A stretch of DNA of 25,962 bases from Rhizorhapis sp. SPR117 (GTDB taxonomy: Bacteria; Pseudomonadota; Alphaproteobacteria; Sphingomonadales; Sphingomonadaceae). The notes below the pieces were generated by a model that worked only from the letters and a program-made list of their open reading frames with translations, searched no databases and was not told the origin of the DNA. Shown in pieces: positions 8,279 through 15,647 of the stretch (position 1 is the first letter of the stretch; every line of letters begins with the position of its first letter). Where the stretch lies: NCBI RefSeq assembly GCF_021742065.1, contig NZ_JAKKIE010000051.1, positions 1-25,962 on the forward strand. Reading direction: 5' to 3'. Position numbers and translations under genes: made by a program.

Positions 8279-9148
8279 GTGCCAGTTGCCATTGCGATCG
8301 CCTTGCTTGTGCTCGGTTCTGTGATCTTTCACCTGGTAAGCCCATGGTGGCTGACGCCGCTCGCATCCAATTGGGGCTCCCTTGATGATGCGCTTCATAT
8401 CACCTTATGGATTTGCGCTGTCGCCTTTGTGGTGCTCAATCTCTTCATGGCATGGGCGATATGGCGCTACCGGCACAAACCCGGAAACCGCGCCCATTAT
8501 GAGCCGGAGAATGCCTCGCTTGAAAAGCGGCTGACCTTCTGGACGGCCATTGGCATCGCCGGAATGCTGGCCCCCGGTCTCATCGCCTGGAGCCAATATG
8601 TGAATGTGCCCGAGGATGCGGCGGTGGTGGAGGCGACGGGCCAGCAGTGGACGTGGAGTTTCCGTTTCCCCGGCCCCGATGGCGTACTGGGGACAGCGGC
8701 TGTCCAACATATCACGCCCGACAACAGTTTTGGCATCAATCCCCTCGACCCTTATGGCCGGGACGACATATTGATAGAGACGAACGAGTTGCATCTTCCG
8801 CTCGACCAGCCGGTAAAAATGGTGCTGCGTTCAAAGGATGTGCTGCATGATTTCTATGTGCCGCAGTTCAGGGCGAAAATGGACCTGGTGCCGGGAATCG
8901 TTACCTATTTCTGGATGACGCCGACCAAGATAGGGACCTACGAAATACTGTGCGCGGAGCTGTGTGGCGTCGGCCATCATGAAATGCGCGGAACGGTGGT
9001 GGTAGAGCCGCAGGAGGCATTCAATACGTGGCTCGCCGATCAGATCACCTTTGGCCAGATCATGGCACAGGCAAGCCCCGCTTCGATCACCGCCATTCTT
9101 GCCAGCGCCGACAGCTGCGCCACGCCGATCCGGGGGAGTTTGAACTGA
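8279..9148 (+). CDS. coxB: Cytochrome c oxidase subunit II (CoxM-like)
   Basis: A 289-aa subunit II of an aa3-type oxidase, which takes electrons from cytochrome c through the binuclear CuA centre. CuA ligands are all visible: H190 in D-V-L-H-D-F, then C225-A-E-L-C229-G-V-G-H233-H-E-M236. The aromatic patch T-G-Q-Q-W-T-W (about 120-126), needed for electron entry, is present. Three hydrophobic segments precede the cupredoxin domain (about 1-21, 41-62, 87-104), the first probably acting as signal. Start is GTG 8279, preceded by AGGAGG at 8264-8269; an ATG at 8243 is in frame but has no ribosome site. The stop overlaps the subunit I start (TGATG). First gene of the oxidase operon. Confidence 0.95.
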   Translation: MPVAIAIALLVLGSVIFHLVSPWWLTPLASNWGSLDDALHITLWICAVAFVVLNLFMAWAIWRYRHKPGNRAHYEPENASLEKRLTFWTAIGIAGMLAPGLIAWSQYVNVPEDAAVVEATGQQWTWSFRFPGPDGVLGTAAVQHITPDNSFGINPLDPYGRDDILIETNELHLPLDQPVKMVLRSKDVLHDFYVPQFRAKMDLVPGIVTYFWMTPTKIGTYEILCAELCGVGHHEMRGTVVVEPQEAFNTWLADQITFGQIMAQASPASITAILASADSCATPIRGSLN

Positions 9149-10866
9149 TGGCAACAACGATCGCTGACGACCTTCGCCCGTTGCATCATCCCAAGACGTG
9201 GATCGGCAAATATGTCTGGAGTCAGGATCACAAGGTCATCGCCATCCAATATGGCGTGACCGCGATCGGCATCGGGCTCGTGGCGCTGCTGCTGTCCGCG
9301 CTCATGCGCCTACAGCTTGGATTTCCGGGGGCATTTCCCTGGATTCAGCCCGAAAACTATCTGCAATATGTCTCTATGCACGGGATGATCATGGTGGTCT
9401 ATCTGCTGACCGCGCTGCTTCTTGGCGGGTTCGGCAATTACCTGATCCCCTTGATGGTGGGCGCGCGGGATATGGTATTCCCCTTCGTCAACATGCTGTC
9501 CTACTGGGTCTATCTGCTTTCTGTCCTTGTGCTGGTGGCGAGCTTCTTCGTGCCGGGCGGGCCAATGGGAGCGGGCTGGACGCTCTATCCTCCGCAGGCG
9601 ATTACGGCCGGAACGCCAGGGCATGAATGGGGCATCCTGCTGATGCTGGCGAGCCTCGCCATCTTCATCATCGCGTTCACCATGGGCGGTCTGAACTATG
9701 TGACCACCGTGCTTCAGGCGCGGACCAAAGGCATGACGCTGATGCGCATGCCCTGCTCGGTCTGGGGGATTTTCGTTGCCTCCATCATGGGTCTGCTTGC
9801 CTTTCCGGCATTGTTCGTCGCGGCCGTCATGATGATGCTCGACCATGTAGCGGGCACCAGCTTCTTCATGCCCGCCATGCTTTCCATGGGGCAGCCGCTC
9901 GACCATGAAGGCGGCAGTCCGATCCTTTTCCAGCATCTGTTCTGGTTCTTCGGCCATCCCGAAGTTTATATCGTCGCCTTGCCCGCATTTGGCATCGTGT
10001 CGGACCTTATCAGCGTCCATGCGCGCAAGAATCTTTTCGGCTATCGCATGATGGTCTGGGCCATTGTCATCATCGGTGCGCTGAGCTTTGTTGTCTGGGC
10101 GCACCATATGTATGTGAGCGGCATGAATCCCTATTTCGGGTTCTTCTTTGCGACATCGACGTTGGTCATCGCCATTCCCACCGCGATCAAGGTGTATAAC
10201 TGGCTCCTGACCCTCTGGCGCGGCGACATCCATCTGCGTGTGCCAATGCTTTTTGCGCTGGCATTCCTCTTCACCTTCATACACGGCGGTCTTTCCGGCC
10301 TGTTTCTCGGCAATGTGAGCGTCGACGTGCCGTTATCCGACACCTTCTTCGTGGTCGCGCATTTTCATATGGTGATGGGCGTGTCGCCGGTCCTCGTCAT
10401 CTTCGGCGCCATCTATCACTGGTATCCCAAGATCACCGGGCGGATGTGGAACAACGCGCTGGCCCAATGGCACTTCTGGCTCACCTTCCTGGGCGTGTAT
10501 GCGATCTATCTGCCAATGCACTATCTGGGCGTTCTGGGGGTCCCGCGCCGCTATTATGCCCTGGGCGAAACGGCGTTCATCCCCCATTCGGCGCATCTGG
10601 CGAATCAGGCCATTACTGTTGCCGCCCTGTTGGTGTTCGCGGCGCAGTTCCTTTTCTTTTACAACATGATCTGGAGCTATTTTCGCGGCCCAAAGGCCGA
10701 CCCCAATCCATGGGGCGCGGCATCGCTCGAATGGCAGACACCCGATACGCCACCCAAACATGGTAATTGGGGCGCGAAGCTGCCAACGGTGTACCGTTGG
10801 GCCTATGACTACAGCGTCCCCGGCCACACCCGCGACTTCATTCCCCAGAACGAAGCGCCGTCATGA
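9148..10866 (+). CDS. ctaD: Cytochrome c oxidase subunit I, A1-type heme-copper oxidase (CoxN-like)
   Basis: A 572-aa catalytic subunit. Metal ligands are complete: H78 (heme a), H270, H319 and H320 (CuB), H405 (heme a3) and H407 (heme a). Y274 in H-P-E-V-Y is the cross-linked tyrosine. The D proton channel has N97, D108, N115 and E272, and the K channel T345 and K348, so this is an A1-type proton pump by the usual criteria. About twelve membrane helices are expected. The ATG at 9148 shares one base with the preceding stop; the longer frame from 9028 lies within subunit II. It reduces O2 to water in the inner membrane. The stop overlaps the next ATG (ATGA). Confidence 0.97.
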   Translation: MATTIADDLRPLHHPKTWIGKYVWSQDHKVIAIQYGVTAIGIGLVALLLSALMRLQLGFPGAFPWIQPENYLQYVSMHGMIMVVYLLTALLLGGFGNYLIPLMVGARDMVFPFVNMLSYWVYLLSVLVLVASFFVPGGPMGAGWTLYPPQAITAGTPGHEWGILLMLASLAIFIIAFTMGGLNYVTTVLQARTKGMTLMRMPCSVWGIFVASIMGLLAFPALFVAAVMMMLDHVAGTSFFMPAMLSMGQPLDHEGGSPILFQHLFWFFGHPEVYIVALPAFGIVSDLISVHARKNLFGYRMMVWAIVIIGALSFVVWAHHMYVSGMNPYFGFFFATSTLVIAIPTAIKVYNWLLTLWRGDIHLRVPMLFALAFLFTFIHGGLSGLFLGNVSVDVPLSDTFFVVAHFHMVMGVSPVLVIFGAIYHWYPKITGRMWNNALAQWHFWLTFLGVYAIYLPMHYLGVLGVPRRYYALGETAFIPHSAHLANQAITVAALLVFAAQFLFFYNMIWSYFRGPKADPNPWGAASLEWQTPDTPPKHGNWGAKLPTVYRWAYDYSVPGHTRDFIPQNEAPS

Positions 10867-11468
10867 GTCTGCTGTCCCGCCTCGCCGAGAAAAGCTGGCT
10901 CACCCCCGGCGCGGAAGGGTTTGATGAACCAGCCGATTATCGCCCGACAGCTCTCGCGGTCTGGCTCTACCTCTATTTCGCGGTGATGGCCGTCATCTTC
11001 TCGCTGACGGTTGCGGCCTATCTGATGCGGATGGGGTTGCACGAAGCGATGGGGCATGGCGCGGGCGACTGGCGACCAATGCCCGAACCAGCATTGCTTT
11101 GGGTGAATACGGCGATTCTGGCGCTGAGCAGCATGGCATGGGAGGTTGCCCGGCGCGGCACGGCCGCTCCCGACCGGATACGCCTTGGCGTCATTGTTGG
11201 CGGCCTGCTCGGCATTGCCTTTCTGTTCGGCCAGATTCTTCTCTGGCGGCATTATTATGCCGCAGGCTATTATCTCTCGGCCAACCCCGCAAACGCCTTC
11301 TTCTATCTGCTGACGGCCATCCATGGTCTGCACCTGATCGGCGGCCTTGCCGCATGGCTGCGCGTGCTTGCCCGGCCAAGGCTGTCCAGCATCAAGCTGT
11401 GTGCACTTTACTGGCATTCCCTGCTGCTCATTTGGGTTTTGCTGGCAGGACTGTTACTATTGACCTGA
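10863..11468 (+). CDS. Cytochrome c oxidase subunit III-like protein (CoxO-like)
   Basis: A 201-aa membrane protein with five predicted helices: about residues 29-55, 77-95, 106-126, 145-165 and 181-200. It matches the shorter subunit III relatives of CoxMNOP-type clusters. Telling spots are Q-I-L-L-W-R-H-Y-Y, T-A-I-H-G-L-H-L-I-G-G and L-Y-W-H-S-L-L-L-I-W, which parallel the helix IV-VII region of classic subunit III. The ATG overlaps the subunit I stop. A second subunit III gene follows, which is the diagnostic arrangement of this oxidase type. It probably stabilises subunit I and supports proton uptake. Confidence 0.88.
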   Translation: MSLLSRLAEKSWLTPGAEGFDEPADYRPTALAVWLYLYFAVMAVIFSLTVAAYLMRMGLHEAMGHGAGDWRPMPEPALLWVNTAILALSSMAWEVARRGTAAPDRIRLGVIVGGLLGIAFLFGQILLWRHYYAAGYYLSANPANAFFYLLTAIHGLHLIGGLAAWLRVLARPRLSSIKLCALYWHSLLLIWVLLAGLLLLT

Positions 11469-11487
11469 AAAACAGAAAGCGATCGCC

Positions 11488-12183
11488 ATGTCGCAACTGG
11501 TGACGATGGAGAAGGAAGAGCATAGCACGCCCCCACAAGGGATGGGCGGAATTGCCTCCGACTGGGCTGCGGATCAGGAAGTTTTCCGCCACACCCATTG
11601 GGGAAAGGCGATGATGTGGATCTTCCTGCTGAGCGATACCTTCATCTTCTCCTGTTTTCTGGTCTCCTATATGACGATGCGGGCGTCGGCGATGCTGCCC
11701 TGGCCGAATGCGAGCGAGGTTTTCGCGCTTACCCTCTTCGGGCAGTCCATTCCGTTGATCCTGATCGCGATCATGACTTTCGTGCTGATCAGTTCCAGCG
11801 GTACAATGGCGATGGCGGTCAATTTCGGATACCGGCGCGATCGCAGGAAGACAGCCGCCCTGATGTTCGCGACCGCCCTTTTTGGCGCGATGTTCGTCAG
11901 CATGCAGGCGTTCGAATGGACCAAGCTGATCCATGAAGGTGTCCGTCCATGGGGCAATCCCTGGGGGGCGCCGCAATTTGGCGCCAGCTTCTTCATGATC
12001 ACCGGCTTTCACGGCCTGCACGTGTCATGCGGCGTCATCCTTCTCCTCATCATCGCAACGAAGGTGCTGCGCGGCGATTATGACCGCGGCGGCGACTATT
12101 CATCGGTAGAGATCGCCGGGCTTTACTGGCATTTCGTTGACCTCGTCTGGGTCTTCATCTTCGCCTTTTTCTATCTGTGGTGA
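11488..12183 (+). CDS. Cytochrome c oxidase subunit III (CoxP-like)
   Basis: A 231-aa subunit III. Five helices are visible from about residue 39 to the end, including A-M-F-V-S-M-Q-A-F-E-W, where the Glu aligns with the conserved subunit III glutamate, then F-M-I-T-G-F-H-G-L-H-V and the C-terminal L-Y-W-H-F-V-D-L-V-W. This is the subunit III/CyoC signature. It follows the shorter subunit III by 19 bases. Start ATG 11488 has a weak AGAAAG upstream; M7 at 11506 is an alternative. Two tandem paralogous subunit III genes recall Bradyrhizobium coxO and coxP. Confidence 0.93.
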   Translation: MSQLVTMEKEEHSTPPQGMGGIASDWAADQEVFRHTHWGKAMMWIFLLSDTFIFSCFLVSYMTMRASAMLPWPNASEVFALTLFGQSIPLILIAIMTFVLISSSGTMAMAVNFGYRRDRRKTAALMFATALFGAMFVSMQAFEWTKLIHEGVRPWGNPWGAPQFGASFFMITGFHGLHVSCGVILLLIIATKVLRGDYDRGGDYSSVEIAGLYWHFVDLVWVFIFAFFYLW

Positions 12184-12198
12184 CGGAGGCACGTGCGC

Positions 12199-12555
12199 AT
12201 GAACCATGACACTCTGGCAACGCGGCAACAGGTGGATGCTCATCAGGGGCAGCAGCACCCCATCGGCCTTTACCTGAAGATATGGGGCTATCTCTTCGTC
12301 CTGAGTGCCCTTTCCTACATGGTCGATTATTTCCATTTTCAGGGGATCATCCGCTGGACGCTGATCGTCATCTTCATGCTGCTGAAGGCCGGCCTCATCG
12401 TCACGATCTTCATGCACATGGCCTGGGAGAGGCTGTCCCTGCTCTACGCCATACTGGTGCCGCCGCTGGTGTTGCTCGTGCTTGTGGGCATCATGAGTAT
12501 TGAATCCGACTATGTGTTCTGGACGCGGGCCATCTTCTTTGGCGATGGGGCATAA
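12199..12555 (+). CDS. Cytochrome c oxidase subunit IV, prokaryotic type
   Basis: A 118-aa small membrane subunit with three helices (roughly 21-43, 50-76 and 78-100) and the family features K-I-W-G-Y-L-F-V-L-S-A-L-S and L-K-A-G-L-I-V-T-I-F-M-H-M-A-W-E, as in COX4_pro and CyoD-type subunits. ATG 12199 is chosen because GGAGG at 12185-12189 is 9 nt away; a GTG at 12193 is only 3 nt away. It lies between subunit III and the cytochrome c gene, with a 3-base gap to the latter. It likely helps assembly or CuB stability. Confidence 0.9.
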   Translation: MNHDTLATRQQVDAHQGQQHPIGLYLKIWGYLFVLSALSYMVDYFHFQGIIRWTLIVIFMLLKAGLIVTIFMHMAWERLSLLYAILVPPLVLLVLVGIMSIESDYVFWTRAIFFGDGA

Positions 12556-12558
12556 GGC

Positions 12559-13257
12559 ATGGACAGGCAAGGATGGAAGATCGCCTGGACAGCAGCCGCG
12601 GGCGCGGTCCTGGTGATATGGAGCGGCGAATGGTTCGCCGGGCAGCTCGTTCCCACCACCTATCCCGGTGAACTGGCATTTGGGGGTGCCGACGAAATGC
12701 CCCCCGCCGTGGATCTGGCGGCGGTTCAACGGGATTGGCCGGGCAGCCTTGGAGGCCCGGGCGAGCAAGGCAGGCTCATCGCCTATGTCGGTAATATCGA
12801 ACGGCAGAAACCACCCGTGACGGCGGTTCCGGCCAGAGCCACGACCCCACAGCCGCAGGAAGCCGATCTTGGAACGCTACTGGCCAGCGCGGATGCGGCG
12901 GTGGGCAAGGGCAAGGCGCGAGTCTGCACCAGTTGTCACAGCATGGATGCTGGAGGTCGCAATGGCGTCGGCCCAGCTTTATGGGGCGTGGTTGGACGCA
13001 ATATCGCCTCGCATGGAGGCTTTGCCTACTCGCCCGCCCTTTCGGCACAACCAGGGGCATGGACCTATGAGCGGCTAGACAGCTATCTGACGTCACCGGC
13101 CCGCGCCATTCCGGGCAACAAGATGGCGTTTGCCGGACTTCGCCGGGACGAAGACCGCGCGGCCGTAATAAAATATCTGGCCAGCCTAAGCCCGGGAGCG
13201 CCAGCCTTTCCTGCTCCGATGACCAGTGCCGCCGGACAAGGCGCCGGGGCACAGTAG
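12559..13257 (+). CDS. Membrane-anchored class I cytochrome c, oxidase electron donor
   Basis: A 232-aa cytochrome c. A single N-terminal helix (about 8-25) anchors it, followed by a Pro/Ala-rich periplasmic linker to about residue 100. The heme site C123-T-S-C126-H127 opens a class I fold, with G-V-G-P-A-L-W-G-V-V-G-R after it and axial M189 in G-N-K-M-A-F. A short Ala/Gly-rich tail ends the chain. It starts 3 nt after subunit IV with AAGG just upstream. Its position in the operon and its anchor, like CycM, suggest it carries electrons from the bc1 complex to CuA. The operon has no heme A synthase, Cox11 or similar assembly gene. Confidence 0.93.
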   Translation: MDRQGWKIAWTAAAGAVLVIWSGEWFAGQLVPTTYPGELAFGGADEMPPAVDLAAVQRDWPGSLGGPGEQGRLIAYVGNIERQKPPVTAVPARATTPQPQEADLGTLLASADAAVGKGKARVCTSCHSMDAGGRNGVGPALWGVVGRNIASHGGFAYSPALSAQPGAWTYERLDSYLTSPARAIPGNKMAFAGLRRDEDRAAVIKYLASLSPGAPAFPAPMTSAAGQGAGAQ

Positions 13258-13289
13258 CAGCTCACGCAGGCGCGGGTGATGAATTGCAG

Positions 13290-13523
13290 CTACTGGAACG
13301 CGCCGACGAAGATCAGCACTGCGCCAAGCAATGCGAGTCCGATGCCCGGCAGATCCGCCGCGAGGCTTAATCGATCGCCCCGACCGCTTGGCTCCAGCGT
13401 ATCGGGCGTTTCATCGCTATCGAGGCTGCGAGTCTGACTAAGGCGGCCGCGCCGCAGCGTCCGCAGCGTTGCGACAACGACGCCAGCGATCATGCAAAGC
13501 ACCCCGACCGAAATCAGTAGCAT
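13290..13523 (-). CDS. Small two-helix membrane protein, unknown function
   Basis: A 77-aa protein with an N-terminal helix (1-20, M-L-L-I-S-V-G-V-L...), a charged middle with R-T-L-R-R-G-R and an acidic S-D-E-T-P-D stretch, and a C-terminal helix (58-76). ATG 13523 has AAGGAAG about 7 nt upstream, a better start than any in the long upstream extension, which is poor in codon terms. It faces the oxidase operon tail-to-tail across a 32-base gap. No family recognised; it may be a small accessory of the respiratory chain, but nothing in the sequence proves that. Confidence 0.6.
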   Translation of the reverse strand: MLLISVGVLCMIAGVVVATLRTLRRGRLSQTRSLDSDETPDTLEPSGRGDRLSLAADLPGIGLALLGAVLIFVGAFQ

Positions 13524-13562
13524 GGCGACTTCCTTTCGTTTGGTGACGATCCGTTGATGATA

Positions 13563-13580
13563 CCGGATATCGATCTCCGG
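13563..13580. promoter_or_regulatory. 18-bp near-perfect palindrome upstream of the two-helix gene
   Basis: CCGGATATCGATCTCCGG pairs in 8 of 9 positions about its centre and lies 40 bases before the start of the small membrane-protein gene on the minus strand. It could be an operator. No matching regulator is identified. Confidence 0.3.
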
Positions 13581-13691
13581 GGGAACGACACATATCGTAA
13601 TCATCCGGGGCCGCAAAAGCGATCGAAAGCCGCCTGGCGGGGCACGGTCCTTTGCCCCGAGTGCCAAATCCGTCACTCCGCGCGACCGACA

Positions 13692-13829
13692 CGCATCAAT
13701 CCCTATGCCGTCGCACCCGAATTGTCGCAGGCGTGGCTGGACTTTTCCAATCAAGTCGCCGCGAGCGGATTGGAAAAGCCGTTGCTTGAACTGGTGAAAA
13801 TCCGGGCGTCGCAAATCAACGGCTGTGCC
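13692..13829 (+). pseudogene. Remnant of AhpD/carboxymuconolactone decarboxylase family gene
   Basis: The frame reads R-I-N-P-Y-A-V-A-P-E-L-S-Q-A-W, then L-L-E-L-V-K-I-R-A-S-Q-I-N-G-C-A, which matches the N-terminal part of AhpD-like proteins up to the first Cys of their C-x2-C redox pair. After Cys-Ala the next Cys is missing and the frame closes within 7 codons. The usual start codon just before R-I-N-P is also absent; the frame runs on upstream into unrelated sequence. Both ends are therefore lost: a 46-codon core of a gene that is normally about 150 codons. Probably a leftover from deletion, not expressed as a functional peroxidase. Confidence 0.6.
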
Positions 13830-13962
13830 GGCGGCTATCAGAGGTCATCTTGAAGCCGCTGAAAGCCAGCTATATTGGCGGCACTCGACGCAAAACTCCA
13901 CCTTCCTTGAACCAACGACCGACATTGGGCTCTGGTCGTGGCGAAGAACGGCGGAGACAAGA

Positions 13963-14691
13963 TCAAAATAGCCGGGTGAGAAAATAGAAAATGGCGCCGA
14001 CTGTTGCCGATGCGGGAATGGTGATGATCCACGCGATCATCACGCTCTGCGCCACACCCCAGCGTACGGCTGAGGCTCTGCGCGCAGTACCCGCGCCGAT
14101 CACGCACCCCGTGATCGTATGCGTCGTCGAAACAGGTATGCCCAAAAGTGAAGCTGTGAACACCATGACCGAACCGCCGAGTGAAGCGCTAAACCCCTGA
14201 TGTTGCGATAATTTCGTAATGCGCGATCCCATCGTCTCGATAATCTTCCACCCTCCGGTGAGCGTACCCAGAGCAATCGCGATATAGCAAGCTATCGCCA
14301 CCCAGTGCGGCACCGCAAACTCTCCATGCAGATGTCCGGTGGAATAGAGGAGCACTGTAATAACGCCCATGGTCTTCTGGGCGTCATTAAGGCCATGGCT
14401 TATCGAATAGGCTGCCGAGGAAAGCAGATGAAGATACCGAAACCTGTTCTCCGCGCCTCGAGCGGTTGCATTGCGGAACAGCCAGCTCGTTACCAGCATG
14501 ATCAACATGGAAAGCAGCATGCCCAGCGTGGGAGACAGGACAATGGCGATCAGCGTCTTGTTGAGGCCGCTCCATTCGATGCCCGATATCCCGGCGTGGG
14601 CCGTGCCCGCGCCGATAAGGCCGCCGATCAATGCATGGCTGCTGGAGGATGGAATGCCCTTGAGCCAGGTAACGACATGAAGTTTAGGGCT
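13963..14691 (-). pseudogene. C-terminal remnant of PiT-family phosphate transporter
   Basis: The open frame enters the PiT family at H-V-V-T-W-L-K-G-I-P-S-S-S-S-H-A-L-I-G-G-L and continues through the second PHO4 signature, A-Y-S-I-S-H-G-L-N-D-A-Q-K-T-M-G, to a natural C-terminus with helix pairs around I-P-V-S-T-T-H-T-I-T-G. The N-terminal part, including the first G-A-N-D-type signature and several helices, is missing; a TAA lies in frame at 14707-14709. About 240 codons remain of an expected 330 or more. A start at the TTG at 14631 would give 222 aa, but without half of the transport core this should not function. The junction near 14690 marks a deletion. Confidence 0.7.
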
Positions 14692-14774
14692 GTGATCCGA
14701 CCCCCCTTAAGGCAAGACGATCTCGTTCAGAGCCCGCTGGGTTCTTTCACGAACTCACATAGTGCTGTCGCCGT

Positions 14775-15218
14775 TTATTTTAATTGACCACGCACTGCTC
14801 CCGCCGGAAAATCGCCGGTGTGGACGTTCACGTAATATTGGCTGGGTCGTGCCAGAATCTGCGCTGCCACCTTCGCCGTAACGTCTTCGCAACCATTGCT
14901 GGAGCCCGTCTCCGGAGTTTCAAGCGTAACCACTGGCGGACCTGCGACGCCGGTAGCGCCTTCATGAATATGCGCTGCCATGGGCGTGCCGATACCCGAC
15001 ACGCTTAACTCATAACAAACTTGCTTCTTCGGGACATTGACGGTGACAGTCGCGCTTCCGGTGCCGTCGGTATGACCTGGGCCCGGAACCTCGGCTGCGC
15101 CGGTCAGGGTGGTGGTAAAGCTGCGCTCGCCTCCGGCCGCCGACTGCCCCACAGCGGCAGTTGCGAAGAGCGAGGCAGAAGTCAGAATGAACAATGCCAT
15201 TATAGATTGCGGAGCCAC
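14775..15218 (-). CDS. Secreted CHRD-domain protein
   Basis: A 147-aa exported protein. An N-terminal signal peptide (hydrophobic A-L-F-I-L-T-S-A-S-L-F-A-T, likely cleavage after A-V-G-Q-S-A) is followed by one CHRD domain: L-T-G-A-A-E-V-P-G-P-G, then G-S-A-T-V-T-V, then A-A-H-I-H-E-G-A-T-G-V-A-G-P-P-V-V, and the ending Y-Y-V-N-V-H-T-G-D-F-P-A-G-A-V-R-G-Q-L, all diagnostic. Start is GTG 15218 because AGGAGG sits 6 nt upstream; the ATG at 15200 has no ribosome site at a suitable distance. CHRD domains came from chordin; their role in bacteria is not known. Single gene, flanked by a broken transporter and a 430-base gap. Confidence 0.85.
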   Translation of the reverse strand: MAPQSIMALFILTSASLFATAAVGQSAAGGERSFTTTLTGAAEVPGPGHTDGTGSATVTVNVPKKQVCYELSVSGIGTPMAAHIHEGATGVAGPPVVTLETPETGSSNGCEDVTAKVAAQILARPSQYYVNVHTGDFPAGAVRGQLK

Positions 15219-15647
15219 AGCAACCCTCCTGTCGTTGAACCCCTTTTGCAGAACCCCCGGCAATGCAAACCGTTCCAGCGAGCGCAGTTGATCCGCTTTC
15301 GCCCTCAAAAGCCGCCCGTCAGAACCTGCCATACATTCAGGTTCGGTCTGTGGAGTTTGGATGATCAGAAGGGGTGTTTTCAGAATGGCGGCTCCCGGTC
15401 ACTCTATGATAGTGAATTTGCGCCGGGTGGACTTGGGCCGCCACGCCATCGGAGGGCAAAGAGCCAGCATAACAGCATGGAGAATATACAACATAATTAG
15501 CCATTATAGGCATACCCAAGGTCCGGCACTGGCATAAACAAATAACGCGAATTATTATATTTCATAAACAGCCTTCGTGAGTGTCATGATTGCTCTTTGG
15601 AAACATATGTGCAAAATTGCGGTGTTGTCCTAATGAACAGGGTATCT
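15219..15647. other. Gene-free gap before the TIR cluster
   Basis: No frame here has both a ribosome site and protein-like composition. The right part (about 15525-15600) is clearly AT-rich against the GC-rich surroundings and probably carries the promoter of the TIR cluster, but I could not fix -35 and -10 boxes. The region near 15340-15460 may be decayed coding sequence; nothing recognisable. Confidence 0.5.

Noticed and set aside
9310..10284. A 324-codon frame opposite cytochrome oxidase subunit I
   Set aside because: Lies entirely antisense to an unmistakable ctaD gene and is rich in His, Gln and Asp without fold features.
13252..13295. CAGTAGC / GCTACTG arms between the convergent cytochrome c and two-helix genes as a bidirectional terminator
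   Set aside because: Stem of only 7 bp, loop of 30 bases, and no T tract on either strand; the symmetry partly reflects the two stop codons.
13524..13814. 97-codon upstream extension of the two-helix protein
   Set aside because: Overlaps the AhpD-like remnant on the other strand; composition is poor, and ATG 13523 has AAGGAAG in front.
14631..14631. TTG start giving a free-standing 222-aa phosphate transporter
   Set aside because: PiT homology continues in frame upstream of this codon (G-I-P-S-S-S-S-H-A), so it is an internal codon of a truncated gene.
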